A DNA stretch of 64,000 nt from positions 7,763,501 to 7,827,500 of the forward strand of contig CM050656.1 of the NCBI GenBank assembly GCA_027574665.1. Direction: 5' to 3'. The translations under genes and the position numbers were made by a program. The notes beneath the pieces are model-generated. The model had not been told where the DNA came from, did not search any database, and saw only the letters and a program-made list of their open reading frames with translations. The first letter of the stretch is position 1. Every line of letters starts with the position of its first letter. Shown here in pieces: positions 50,401 to 62,545 of this stretch. Origin of the DNA: Rhynochetos jubatus. Lineage: Eukaryota > Chordata > Aves > Eurypygiformes > Rhynochetidae.

Positions 50401-52914
50401 AAGTAACAAACAAAAAGTGATTGATAGTGCATAAACATAGGCAAGACTATTCAGTTGTATTTACCTGACTGCCGTTTTCAACTACCATCCCACATGGAAT
50501 CTAAGCAGCTTCCCTTCCCATGAAGTAGAAATATAAATGCATTCCTACATTGTAGAGCATTGTTGGATAAGTCTGTACTGATAAGACCTTTCAAATACCC
50601 ATATGAAAGGTTCAGAATTAATGCAAAGAAATAATTTAACAATGATTGTTATTATTACTATAGACTATATCCCTTGCTTGAGTAAAATGCAAAATGAGTC
50701 GGAATTTTTCAGTAGCACTGAATTTGTGCGAACCCGTATCATCATTGGTTTTGCCACCTTAATGGATAAAACTAGACAAAGCCTCCACTTTTTGGATATT
50801 TTTTGTTATAGTCAGGTTGCTGATGTCTGGCATAATTTCTGCAACTTCATCCTTACTGGAGAAATGGCTTTATTAAATTTTGTCTTGTGTTTTATTTTTG
50901 TTAATATCAAAGGAGATTTCATAGGCTGGAGAAGGCAGGCAAGAAGTACCTGTTGTTATCATCACTTTCTGTTTGAAAGTCAGTGGGACTTAGTGCTGCT
51001 CCATGTAGTCAGCTTTGCAACACTGTTGAAGTCTGGTTACTGAAGTAGACAGGGTATTTCAGCAGGCATTTTTGGTCTTGAAAATCACTCAACTCCTTCA
51101 GAATCTGCAGGATTTTCTTTGGTATATTGAGATTTCTCTGATCTCAGGCATGGGAGAAAGTATGCACTTATGGTGAATGCAGTGTTGGGAGGATGCTGAC
51201 TCTGAGGTCTGCCTTTGGCTTAGCACCTGGCATTTGAAAACCCTTCAGCAAAATGCTTAGTGCCTCCATCCTTCATCCCAACTCAGAATGCTGTATGTGT
51301 ATTTCAAAATGTTGGAAGACACTGAAGGCCTAAGATAGGACATACAGAAAGGTATTTTGCTTCTTGGAAATACTCATCTGGCCCATGGTCTTTTCTGTGC
51401 TATTTCTTTATGCACAAGTAATTTTTATTTTTGATATGAGCTCAGTGTTATTCAGTGGCAGTAGATTTGCAGAGTGAGAAAAGTCAGGGAAGGCATGTAA
51501 AGGACTCTTTTCCATTTTGTTGTTAAAGAAAAGGTCACAAATTATTCCCTTCTTGAGTAATAAGCCAAAAGCTTCTATTGTAATGTGTGTACTCGGCATT
51601 GTATCCTTTCCCTCTCAGACAGAAAGGAATAGACTTATTTATCTAATCTGTCAATCTAACCTATGCATTTCTGATGTACGCGTTTACCAGAGGTCTGAGC
51701 ACTGTTTGTGCTGCTCTGATTTATAGAGAGTTCTCGGTGATATACGGCCTTGATGTTTCTCCTTTTCTGTATTTTAGCTGTTGGTGGCTCTCTTTCGACT
51801 GTTATTTGTTAAGTCTTGTTACTACTAGGCTCTAATTATAGCTCCCATTATTTTTAGGAAAATGCTGAAATACAAGCTCAAAAGGGCCTTTAGAAGTGCA
51901 TAAATGAAAATTAAAGATGTGATAAGCACTCATCAATAGGCTACCTGGGCTTTTCACTTACCATCATTCAAATAATAATTAGAATATTTAGATGCTAAGT
52001 ACAGATCTGAGAGAGAAAATCAAATGGAAAGTTGTAGGTTTTGTTTTTTTTTTTAAATTTATATATAAGTAAAATATAATAAAGATCTTCACTTGTGTGG
52101 ATTCACACACAGTATGGAGTTATGCATGTTTTGCCTCTGTTTTGCAGAACTGTTCTTTACAGGAAGTAATGCTTTTTGTAGTAAACAAAACTGCTAAATA
52201 TGGATTATGTAGGAGTTGAATTGATAAAAGACCTGCAGAATAGTTGTGTATTTAAATGCAAAAAGGAAAGGGACTATCTAAATCTTTATGGTAAGGAGAG
52301 TCTAAATCATTACTTTGATCAGGTTTTGACTATACACCACTGTCAGGGGAACTTCTAGAAGCAAACAGCATAAAATAAAGGAAATCTACTAATGAAAATA
52401 GAACAAACTATAGTGGTGAATAAATGGTAAATAAAAAGTTAAATTATCGTTCTCTAGAAATATCTGGAGCAGTAACCATTATGCACATTTCTTATAATCC
52501 GTGTATGAAAGCATTGCCGACTGCCCATGATTCAGAATCAGGAAGGCTACATGAAAGCTATGCAGTTAACTGTGATTGCAAAAATTCTGACTTTGCAGGA
52601 TGAATCTAATTTCTTTGCCATTTCTTCACAAATATTCAGAACAGCAGACATGCAATTGCTCTATTGATGGTAAGACCAATGATTTACTATAAGATGTTTT
52701 AAATCCCCATCTTACAAAGTACTTAAATTTTATAAGTGACACCTTGCTCTCTTGTGACTATTGACTCTCCATGAGGCTAATTCTGCAGTAAATATTTTTT
52801 CCTTCACCAGTGTAAACGTTTCTGATTTCTTATGCATCTCACTCCCCTCTTTATGTGCCTAGTGATCTTCCCTATAGATCCCTTCTGTTTGGATAACTGT
52901 TTGCATCAGATGGC
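47434..52914. other. AT-rich noncoding stretch, no gene seen
   Basis: No gene is supported. The longest frame is the 146-codon plus-strand one at 50603-51043, unrecognised. Others (49000-49239, 49560-49778, 51408-51726) are short and overlap on both strands. Confidence 0.65.
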
Positions 52915-52985
52915 ATGTTGCAGGGATCAATCCTTCACTGATAGGGCAGTGGTCTAGATGGCCCAAGATATGTCTTTCATCTTTA
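52915..52985 (+). mobile_element. Possible degraded CR1-like 3' end, sense
   Basis: GGGCAGTGGTCTAGATGGCC followed by CAAGATATGTCTTTCATCTT has the layout of a CR1 3' terminus ('ggactagatgacc...ggtcccttccatctctat'). Short and diverged. Confidence 0.4.
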
Positions 52986-55031
52986 TTTTATCACTGCAAA
53001 ATGCAAGTGGGCGTGCAAATCCTAGCTCTTTGCCAAAGCCATCTGCTCAAAAATATACAAACAGACAAGGAAGGTTTAAACTAAGTACAACTTTTGTCTG
53101 TTTAGGAAAATGATTCTTTCCTACTGCAGACATATATCTGGGCTTCCCCTAATTGTGTCATCTTTTAAAATCAAAAAATTTCATCTGGGCACAATCTGAA
53201 GACAGTATTTTTCAGTGATTTCTGGATGTCCCCCAGTCCAGCAGGAACACTAGCCGTTTCTCTGATGGCCAATCTGTTCAACACACTCATTGCATAAAGA
53301 CTGCACGTATTTTTCTGTAGATCATAGATAAAAACATGGAAGCCCTATGTTAGGCTTTTCGTTATACTGTTGCCCGGGTCTTGCTTTTGCATTTTAAAAG
53401 GCGGATCTCTAGGGAAGAGCTAGGGTTCATATCAATATGCAATTTTATCTTTGGCCTAGGAGACTCTTCACATGCGCAAAATATTTTGCCTGTGTTGAGA
53501 AGAACAGTCCCTTTCACATGGGTGAAGAAATTGGACTGAACATAACCTACTTCCAGGGACTCCCAACAATCCAAAGGAGAATAGTCCTTCTGAACTTCCA
53601 TGATCTCCTCTTTCTCCCAGTGCTCCCTCTGCTCTGTGGGCTGTTTGATCTCCTCATCTTATCAATAAATGCTTCTGAAGTGGACAGTTTCCCTAACTGG
53701 AATGAGCTCTCCCCTTTTTTTGGCACGGTCAGGCTGTGCCAGACAGCCCTCTCCATCTCTGTCTCTGTAGGAGCAGGATAAGGACTGCTGCCGGCCCCAG
53801 CCAGCAGGTCACTGAGCTCAGCACTGAGGCTGTGCCGTTACTGCTGGCTTTTTGGGTGACAGATGGAAAGCCATAAGCTTTGTCACTAAGTGTTGCCTGA
53901 GCCAGTAACAGTTGTATGTGCAGTTCAGGGTGTTGGTGTGTTCAAAGTTTTATTTGTGTGTTTTTGTTGTGTTTGTGTGATATTGTAAAAAAAAAAAAAA
54001 AAACCCAACAAATTAATCTCTGCTAGTTAAAGAGGATTCCCTTTAAAAATTGTGTAGAGGAAGAAAAAAAGCTCTTTACACCGTATTTTTTTTATTGACA
54101 TGAATTTTCAGTTTAATTTTTTTTCTTTACAAGCTTTTAACCAACTCTTTATGGCTTTTACCTCTGCAAGTGGTAACTGCAGGAATATTTTTAGCCATAT
54201 ATTATTTTAGAGGTATCAGCTCTGGTGAAACTGTCCCCTGTATCTAAATAAAAGATAAATTATTTGCTCACTGTATGTAAGCCGGGAATTTGATCACACT
54301 TTTCACATTCTCTAAGGAAGTCACATTAGTTTTCTGTTCTGGCAGTCTGTATCTCAGCATGTAGAAATCTTTAGCTTTCAAAAGTTTTTTTGGAACAGTT
54401 GAACTACTTACACTGATTACGTATATGCATGCTTCCTTTTACTTAGTCCTTAGTCTTACAGAGGCTAAACTGCTGCACAATGCCAAAGGCTTAGCTTAGT
54501 CCAGGATATGAGAATATTTGCTTAGAATGTGTGAGGTTGGTTCCTTATAGAAAACAACCGACACATTTAACTAATTATTGGAAATTTTTTAGCATTGTTA
54601 TAGTACACAGTTAATAATTTTACAACTAGCTTAATAAACAAGTAACAACTAAGCTTCCACATATGGCTTACATTACCGGGTTAGCCTGTCATACATACTA
54701 ACTGGTTTGCTACCACATGACAGGAATAATACTGTGACAAGTGTAATGAAGCTGGTGGTTTGTCTGTTGCAAGAATAATGTAACTTTCATATAGATATTA
54801 AATACAGTGTTGGCTACAGATTATATGGTTACATATTTACTAGACTAAGAGAAGTAAGACACCTTGCATTGGCAGTTGTATAGAATTTTAGTGTTGGGGA
54901 GCATTTTTGTCTTCGGGTTTAATGAGGAAAATTAACTGAATTTGGAGAGGAGCCACTGCACTACTTTGGTATCTTAGAGATATTAATGTTATATCATCCT
55001 TATCTTCTGCAGGCTTCATGTCAGTCAAATA
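52986..55031. other. Noncoding stretch with GC-richer island and A17 run
   Basis: Between 53437 and 53830 the sequence is less AT-rich and carries a 114-codon plus-strand frame (53437-53781) overlapped by minus-strand frames at 53362-53601 and 53547-53756. None is recognised. A T/G-rich segment and an A17 run at 53987-54003 follow. No AATAAA is seen just before the A run. The rest is AT-rich. Confidence 0.55.
53987..54003. repeat. A17 run followed by CCCAACA
   Basis: An uninterrupted A17 followed by CCCAACAAATTAA, the same A-then-CCCAAC form as at 811-868. It may be a decayed poly(A) tail of an insertion lying to its left. Confidence 0.85.
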
Positions 55032-55590
55032 TTATTCATTCTGGGCATTCAAAAGGTCTAAGTAGCAGCTTAGGTTTTCATGGTTGTAAACCGTTTCAAG
55101 AGCAACAGAGGAGTATGGCTGAAATGGCACTATGGGCAGGCTGTTAGTATCCAAATGAAGAACTAGTGAAATCTGCTGGGCACAGAGAATCTCTTCTGCT
55201 TGCATTAGTGCAGTTGTAACGGTGACTGATGTAGTTGTAAAAGTGTCTGACGAAGGGGCAGTTTTCCTCACTGAAGCCATTGTAGGTGAAGACTAAATAC
55301 TCCACAAGTTTCTCAGGAGCTAATGCTACCCAAGGAGTCCTCTCCCTAGGTGAGACATGCTGTAAGGCTGGCCACACTGTTCTGTGAACCAGCAACCTCT
55401 GGTAGTCCTTGAATTTAATGAATTGCTTTCCAAAATTGCAGGTCTGCTTCAAATTTGCAGCTGCTGAGATTGCAAGCCGGGGAAAGCCCAAAAGCCAGCT
55501 GTGAGCCCACTGCAATGCTGCAGTCACATCTGCATGAAACTGCATTTGTGTGCCTTTCATACTAGTAACATAGGGGCTGCTGCACTAAAC
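55032..55590 (-). other. Unidentified minus-strand ORF pair, possible gene relic
   Basis: Two overlapping minus-strand frames occur here: 138 codons from the ATG at 55560 to 55144, and 82 codons from the ATG at 55280 to 55032 in a different frame. The first stays open a further nine codons upstream of its ATG. It has a mixed, protein-like composition, with segments FGKQFIKFKDYQRLLVHRTV, WPALQHVSPRERTPWVALAP and EKLVEYLVFTYNGFSEENCP. The second ends in VALETVYNHENLSCYLDLLN. If both belong to one ancestral reading frame, a frameshift lies between 55144 and 55280. No domain or family is recognised, and no clear splice sites or tail were found. Alternatives are a chance pair, or a decayed retrocopy or transposon coding piece. 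Confidence 0.25.
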
Positions 55591-56112
55591 CCCCTGAAAT
55601 TGGGGAATTTCTCTGTGTCTCTGTATTCTCTTTTTAATTATAACTAAATAGAATCAGAAGCTTGTATAGATACTTGCGTGGTATCTACAGACTTTAATGC
55701 ATTTGAAATGCATTTTGATGGGTGTTTCCTTAATAAACTGATGATAATCACTTTCTTATCTGACATCAGTGTTTTCTCCCATTTACTGTTCTTAAAAAAG
55801 TTGAATTATTTTGAAAAAAAAAAACCAAAACTTGTCATGAAGGGAGCTTTTAAACACAAATTGTCTGTATTGTTTCATGTGCCAACTTCAGCTTTACCTT
55901 TTCAACTTCCCTGTACTGTTTTATGCCTTATGACATTTGTGTCAGATCTATTTTTGTTTCACGATGCAAGCTATATTCTTGTACACTTCAGTCTGTATGT
56001 CATCCTTCTACGCTAAAGAGAACTGGACAGAGGTTAGGATGCTATCTTTTCCAGGCTAATTAAGTTTCAGCATAATCATTATACATAGCCTATATTTGCT
56101 TATTGGATATAA
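55591..56112. other. AT-rich noncoding stretch
   Basis: Contains the 112-codon plus-strand frame 55678-56016. It is hydrophobic and F/L-rich, as expected from T-rich DNA, and is not recognised as a protein. Confidence 0.6.
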
Positions 56113-56190
56113 AACTTGCTTTGAGCAGGAGCTTGGATGAGATAACCTCCCAAGCTTGCTTCTGACCTGACTTATTCTGATTCTATGAAA
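56113..56190 (+). mobile_element. Degraded CR1 LINE 3' end, sense
   Basis: GAGCAGGAGCTTGGATGAGA, TAACCTCCCAAGCTTGCTTC and TTATTCTGATTCTATGAAAA follow the CR1 3' terminus in sense ('gcaggaggttggactagatgacctcc...attctgtgattctatg'). It is short and older than the copy at 19895-20097. Confidence 0.75.
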
Positions 56191-57627
56191 ACAAAAGTCG
56201 AAGGTGTGTGTTTATTGTAGAACGAAACATTTCATTGCCTAAAATTCTGTTTCTGAGAAGTCAGAGTTCATTGTAGAACATTTTGACTCATGGTAACAGA
56301 AAATGAGATTTCCCGGAAGAAAACGATAAGTCTAAGGTGGACACAACTAAATACATGCTTAAAATTCCCACCCTCCAGCCTCTAGGACCCCAATCCAGCA
56401 GAAAATACCTGTTCTTTTCAAGGCCATGTAGCCCACAGAAGGCAAACTTGTTTATCTCAAACGCAGTCCTATCCTTTTTAAAAAAAGATTGAAGTGGAAG
56501 ACTATAATTTAAAAATAAAAGTCCCCACAGTTGCAGGTTGTGAAGAACTCATGCTGTATAAATTTTTTAGAACACAAATATTTCAGTGGCTGAGTTGATG
56601 GATGAACTTGGCAGCCTGTCCTCAAACGATCTGGGATTTTTAGAAAAACAAAAAACAACACCCTTAATGCCAGGTTCTAAACTGTATTTAATAAAAAATA
56701 GAGCTGTGTGCAATGTGCTTATTTTGCTTTTTTGCTACGAGGCCCACTGCTGCATTCAGCCATTAGCTTCTACCTCATTCTGTCAATATCCAGGATAGGA
56801 GAGCCAATAAACCACCCCGGCTGCCTTCAGGAAGATGCATACTAAGGAGAGAAAAACAGCTACAACTTAGCAATGACTGTCTTAACTCTTTTTCCTCTGG
56901 ATCGGCTGATCACAGCCTCTGTTCTCTGTGAAGAGACCACAGCCTCCATTTTTCATAGAATCATTTCCATTTGGATTTTTAAAGCCTCCAAAGGTGCAGG
57001 TCATCTGGCACCTACATTTGACAGAATGTATAGTCTTCTGCCTCCACGTCCAAGCCCTTGTCCAATAACTTATGTTACGGTTTTCTGTGCATGAGATTCC
57101 ACGGTACTGCTTGTATGCAAATTATTAAAGGTCCATCTAAAAATGTATAATGCAATTTAGGATAAGATTATAACTATTGAACTTCACAGTTTCTTCTCCT
57201 GAAGTGTCTATTGCCTTTAATATTGGGAGCTACAAGAGAAAAGTGCATGAAGCAATGCTTTAGCAAATTTGAAGGAAATTTAAAGCCAGAAAACTGGTCC
57301 TTGATTGTGTATCCTGCTGTGCAATAGTTTACTGACTTGGTTTCTTCCTTCCATAAATTGGTCTGTGTCACGGGCAGGTTCAGTACAAAAATATACACAC
57401 CTGGCAATAAATCCACATGGTTTCTTCATTGTACTAGTTGGATTTTGTGCAGTCAATCAAATAATGTAAGTTACATAGCTTTATTTACCAAAGAGTACTA
57501 CAAACTAGTGCTCTGTGTCATTACTCAAAAGTATTAGAAAAAAAGTAGTTTGGCAGGGGGTTGGGGTAAGAAGAAAGCCATTTAATTTCTCTGCAGCTTA
57601 GGGTTCATGCTCAGCTAATTAGAGAGT
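56191..57627. other. Noncoding stretch, no gene seen
   Basis: No gene or repeat is recognised. Frames at 56586-56798 and 56873-57094 (plus) and 57174-57416 (minus) are short and unrecognised. Confidence 0.6.
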
Positions 57628-58455
57628 CATGGGATCACAGAATAATTGAGGTTGGAAAGGACCTCAGGAGATCTCTAGTCCAACCTCCTTCTCAGTGCAG
57701 AGCCAGCTGTGAAATAAGACCCAGTTGTTCAGGGCTTTATCCAAGTTGGTTCTTGAAAACCTCCAAGGATGGTGATGGTACAACCTCTCTGAGCAGCCTG
57801 CTTCTCTGCTTGGTTGTCCTCATGGGGAAAAAGTTTCTCCCTCTACCCAGTCAGATCTGCTGATTTCTATTTATGACAGTTGTTGCTCAACCTCCTGAGA
57901 TGCACCACTGTGAAGAGCCTGCTGCCTCTTCTGCATAGCCTCTTTGAAGGCACAGGGGTCTGCTGGTAGGTCCCCAAGAAGCTGTCTCTGCTCTAGGCTG
58001 AACAAACCCTGCTCCTCCAGCCTTAAATCTAGTGCTTCACCCCTGCAGTCCTGGGGGCCCTCTGCTGAACTTGCTGCTGTTGATCAATGCCTATGTTTTT
58101 CTTGTTTTGTTTGGGGAGCGGGGAGGAGGGGGTAAAACTGGATGAGGGCTGAGTAGAGAGGGATAATTGCTTCCCTAGATCTGCTGACCATGCTCCTGTA
58201 CATACAGCCAAAGATGATGATGTCCTTTGCTGCTAAGGCAAATGGCTGGTTCATATCAAATTTGGTCTCTGCCCAATCAGTTTCTCAGACCTTCTTCATT
58301 CCAAGGGGTTGTAGGACTTTGTGTTTCTCCTTGCAGAGTTTCATAAGGCTCTTGTCTGCCCATTCCTCCAGCCTGAATGGCAGCCCTGCCCTTGAACACG
58401 TTGAATGGTCCCCCAAGTCTGGTCCCCTCCATTTGCACAATATCGCTATCTGTTT
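57628..58455 (-). mobile_element. Large CR1 LINE copy, antisense
   Basis: The longest repeat in the window. Plus-strand wording follows the reverse complement of CR1 from the tail inward: GGGATCACAGAATAATTGAG, GGTTGGAAAGGACCTCAGGA, TAGTCCAACCTCCTTCTCAG, AACCTCCAAGGATGGTGATG, GAGCAGCCTGCTTCTCTGCT, GGGGAAAAAGTTTCTCCCTC and AGGCTGAACAAACCCTGCTC. It continues with GGGGCCCTCTGCTGAACTTG, GGGCTGAGTAGAGAGGGATA and CCTGAATGGCAGCCCTGCCC. Near 58095-58135 a G-rich segment replaces or interrupts the expected 'tactggggagcccaaaactgg' wording. The 5' part is truncated, and no intact reading frame of the ORF2 protein remains. Frames within (57944-58135, 58029-58211, 58190-58459, 58277-58507) are repeat sequence. 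Confidence 0.93.
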
Positions 58456-58789
58456 CTAATACAGCCATACCTACTGCATTTATTATAGTAGATATAAAGC
58501 AAAACAATTTAGACTCAGTGATTTGACTATAGTTTTTTGATACTGTAGTGTTAAAGACATGGAGAAGAAAGCTTAATCAAACTTAATTAAATCACACTGC
58601 CATTTAAATTATGTAAGTATATCTTTGTGTGCCAAATATCTATTTTATTTGGGTTAAATTTTAATTCTTACATCATGCTGTCCACATTCAATTACATTAG
58701 GATCCTCTGTGTTAGACTTGCTCTTGGAAAAATGTGGATACACTACTGTTTCCTGAGTGTGTTTCTAAGTCAGTACATTGGCTGTAAAA
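58456..58789. other. AT-rich noncoding stretch
   Basis: Nothing recognised. A 70-codon frame (58627-58839) runs into the repeat that follows. Confidence 0.6.
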
Positions 58790-58930
58790 CGCGTGACAAT
58801 GTCCATTTTACAAATGGATATGAAAACTCTAAAAAATAATGGTGTGGTGCAGAGTCCCATGGGGCTGGAAAGGGAAGCCAAATCACAAGTCCCATTCCAC
58901 TGCCCAGGCGTTAGATTAATCTTCTTTCTG
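58790..58930 (+). repeat. Ancient L3/MIR-like LINE tail
   Basis: GTCCATTTTACAAATGGATA, TGGTGCAGAGTCCCATGGGG, CTGGAAAGGGAAGCCAAATC and ACAAGTCCCATTCCACTGCC, then CAGGCGTTAGAT, follow the old amniote tail ('cattttacagatggggaaactg...agagctgggaatagaacccaggagtcctgactcccagcccctgctctaacc'). Diverged, but the order is kept. Confidence 0.6.
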
Positions 58931-61900
58931 GCAGCTATTTAATTCAGAATAGATTTAGATCAGAACTTTTGTTTGAACACAGTGGCCATTTAATCATGCC
59001 AAAATGTTTCCACTGTTCCCACTTTTTCTTTCATTACACTGTGTGCTAAAGAAATTATAATCAGCAAAGCACTAGAAATATCACCTGGCTATCCTGAATC
59101 ATAATGAAGTACTGTGTGGCATTTTACCGTTCCAATTTGTGATTTGTGGTTAAATTTGATATGCAGCATACTGAATTCACATTATTGTGTAAATATTCTC
59201 ATTATAATCTGTAATTTGCTTTTGATCTGAAAAGGTCATAAACATGCCATCAGTTATTTCATAGTAGTATATAACGGTTCATTGGGGTGGTTTTTTTCCT
59301 TCACTTTGAATGGGAGATATCTGCAGTAACTGTATGTAATGGTTGGCAAATGTTGACTTTTATCAATGGCTTCTGTTTGCTTCACGCCTTCAACTCCTAC
59401 ATATTATAGCAGTGATTGCTGTTTCTGTGTTATTCTGTGGTGGTTTAGTATTATGCTGGATATACCACTTTGCATGATGTTACCAAATTCCTACTATTTG
59501 GCCTTGGAAAATATTCAGCTCAGATTCCAAACTATTCTCAAATAATGGTAAGTTTAAATCTAATTCATAGCAATCATTCAAGGTCTGTAAATGATTGTCA
59601 ATCATTGATTTAATGTATCTTTAATTCTGTTCTGAAAAACAAACATTTGAATTTTATCTGTTTCCTGTCCTATCCCAAAGTCCGTTTTTCACTTTTTCTT
59701 GTTTTACTGTTCCTTCTGGTCCTGTCACAATCTCTCCCTGAAAACAGAGTAATGACTGTGGTACAGAAGCTTTTATGAGAAAGTGCTTTAACAGCTCATG
59801 AGACGGAGAGGAATTTGTCCTCGTACTGAGCCAGAAAGTAAAATAAGTAACAGGTGACTCTTTGCTCACATAAAATCGTGGTGATAGGGAAGGTACTGAG
59901 GCAGCAAGAACAGAAAATAAAATTTTTGTTATTTTAGTTCAAGTTCTTGCAAATTATGGGTAAATACTTCTGGGAATTTCCCCAAAACCAAATGCAAGCT
60001 TTGCAACACAGTAGAAATGCAGAACAGGAAGATTTGTTAAATGTATAGGACCCTTGGGGGCATGGCAGAAGCACGGGGGGTTTTTTTGGGACTGCATAGT
60101 TCAGTTTAATTAGCCACCAGCATTGCCTGTCTATGCTGAGACATGTGCGATGAAGCAGAAATTACCGGCTGGCTAGGACAGCCAGAACCTACCTACAATT
60201 CAGGACTTTGCAGGCAGTATCAGTACCGACATCTGAGCTCGCAGAGAGGAAGCACTTGTACTGTGGGTTCTTCCCTGAACTGTGATGGGGATGGAAATGC
60301 CAAGTGGCTCAGAGCAGAAACACATGCGGCGAGTTCCTAACGGAAAGCAGGGAGGAGTGAGGCAACGGCACTTCCTGCCAGCAAGCTGTGATGGGAATCT
60401 AAACCCCAGGGCAGTGTGTGCGTCAAGTGATACCTCTGAGTCAAACTTCTGAGTGAGGCTGTGCAACTTGCTGACTCGTGGCTTTTTTTTTGTGTGCCTG
60501 TTTGGGCTGCATGTCAGCTGACAAGCTGTGCGTTTTGGTGCTGGTGCTAGTACTTTACTGGAGCAATTTGCAGGAACAAGTGCACTACATAATCCACAAT
60601 TAAGGGGTCTGGTGATTGAGTTGCAGTTTTATATGGTGATTTCGCTGTCCTGCTGGTGAAGTACATCTTCTGTACTAGATGAGTTTTTCTGCAGACCACC
60701 ATGTGAAATGGCTTTCATTAATTGCATAATGGGAGCATTAATAAGCCCAAATTATAAATGAGGAATGACCATACTGATGTCTGAAGTTGGTGTCTGAAAT
60801 TCAGCTGAGTTGTCATGTTAGCTGAATACACTAGTGCTATCTTACACATCTTCTACACAGACATTTCATTACATGCCCTTCAAAATGTATAGGGAGGTGA
60901 TGATTTTGTGTTATTTGAACTCTCTTTATGCACAGCAGCAATTGACTGTTGTGCCTTGTTGGTTTTTTTTTTTTTTTTCTACTATTATATGCGGGTGGGA
61001 GCAACACTCACTTTCCTTTTCCAGAGCATGTTGAAAAACAGTTTTTGTGGCTTAAGACAGCTATCTTTATGCAAGTTTCTGCTGCAGCTTCAGAATTTTG
61101 ATGGAATCTTCAGGGATGTGCTTGTGTATTTAATCCTACCAATGCTGAATATTCTCCAGCCAAAGGTGTTTCAAAACCAAAAGCAAATTTGTATTTAAGA
61201 AATGTGCCTCACTAATAATTCCTCTGTCAATTAAAAAAAAAAATATTTAGGATTCTCTTCCCTGGGATCCTCAACATTTTGATGATAGAGGAGTGGGTGT
61301 ATTTACTACAGAAATTATAGCTGGAATTCCTAGACTATATTTGCTGTGTGTTGTCCAGGATTTTTGTATTATTGGAGACCAAGCAGAGAAAGCCCAAATT
61401 TTTCTGGCAGAGCACTCTTGGCATTAGTCTGTCTGGAAAAATCTTCATATGGCTCCTAAAAATCTCTTTCTTTCCACTATTGTCTCATCTGATAGAAAAA
61501 GCCACATAACATCCTTCTTAGATCTTCTTTACATATCCGGATAAGAAAGTATTATATGTCCTTGTGACTGTTGTTCATTATTTCTACCTTGACACAGAAG
61601 TCATTTAACAAAGAACATTCACTTTTTTCCTTACTTTTATTCAGAAAAAGAAACCAATTATCTCATATACATTTATATTTAATTTGTGAAAGATATTGTC
61701 CTGTTTCTGAGGACCAGGGAACAGATTTTATGTCCAGATAGATAGTATCTGCCTTTAAAGGCCTATTAATTAAAACGTGGATATATGCCTTCCCGAGTCT
61801 GTTGAAATGTCTTAAATATGCCTTAAGATGAAGTTCTATACTTTTGCTTTTAGACCAACAGCATATAAAAACAATAAAAATAATAATTTGTAACACAATT

Positions 61901-62464
61901 TTTGTGGTAAAGAAGATTATTTTTGTATAATTAACAAAGAATGTAGGAACCATTGATTTTTTTACACCTTTTGCCTGTGAGTGCCTCTTAGTAATTGCAT
62001 AACACTGAAGAGAAGTATATTAGTAAAATGTATTGCTATTATTTTCATTATTTTCTGATAGTGATGGATCTGTACGTAGACATCTCTTATACGTCAAGCT
62101 GTTTCTAAAACAGGTGTTTGCTTTTGCTGAAAAGACACGTGATGCTGAGCATTGAGGAGCAGGATCATGTCAAAATATCTGAAAGTCAGCAGGAAATTCT
62201 TTTCTAGTTAGAGGGCCTGCACAAAGCTCAACATTTCAATAGCGCCTCATTTAATTCAGGATACAAATGAGGATTAAATACTGCCTAGGACTGCACGTAG
62301 AGCTTGCAGAGACCAAGAAGAGCAAGAAACAGGAAAAGAGGTATTGTATAAGCATAAAATTGAAGCTGGGAGTAAGTTCCCTAACATTCAGGATGAAAGA
62401 AGGTGGTAAAATTTGTCTAAAAAAGCTCTCTTTCTTTATGCTCAAACATGCTGGTTAATATTCT
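58931..62464. other. Noncoding stretch, no gene seen
   Basis: No gene is supported. It holds a T16 run at 60963-60978 and a less AT-rich part at 60130-60560 with overlapping frames on both strands (60143-60340 plus, 60200-60466 minus), unrecognised. Frames at 60834-61198 and 61663-61953 are T- or A-rich and hydrophobic by composition. Confidence 0.6.
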
Positions 62465-62545
62465 AGCCTGACTGAAGTCAGGAACAAGCTCCCACTGACA
62501 TCAGTGGAGCCGAGATTTCACACTCTAGCTGAGGGAAGCCGTAGA
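62465..62545. repeat. Possible ancient amniote repeat fragment
   Basis: GACTGAAGTCAGGAACAAGC, CCCACTGACATCAGTGGAGC and ATTTCACACTCTAGCTGAGG resemble the old amniote wording 'ccactgacttcagtggagctgcaccaatttacaccagctgagg'. The element family is uncertain. Confidence 0.55.

Noticed and set aside
50603-51043. 146-codon plus-strand ORF
   Set aside because: F/I/C-rich composition as expected from T-rich DNA, and no family recognised. By a rough estimate about one frame of this length is expected by chance.
57944-58507. Cluster of four short ORFs on both strands
   Set aside because: They lie mostly in the CR1 copy at 57628-58455.
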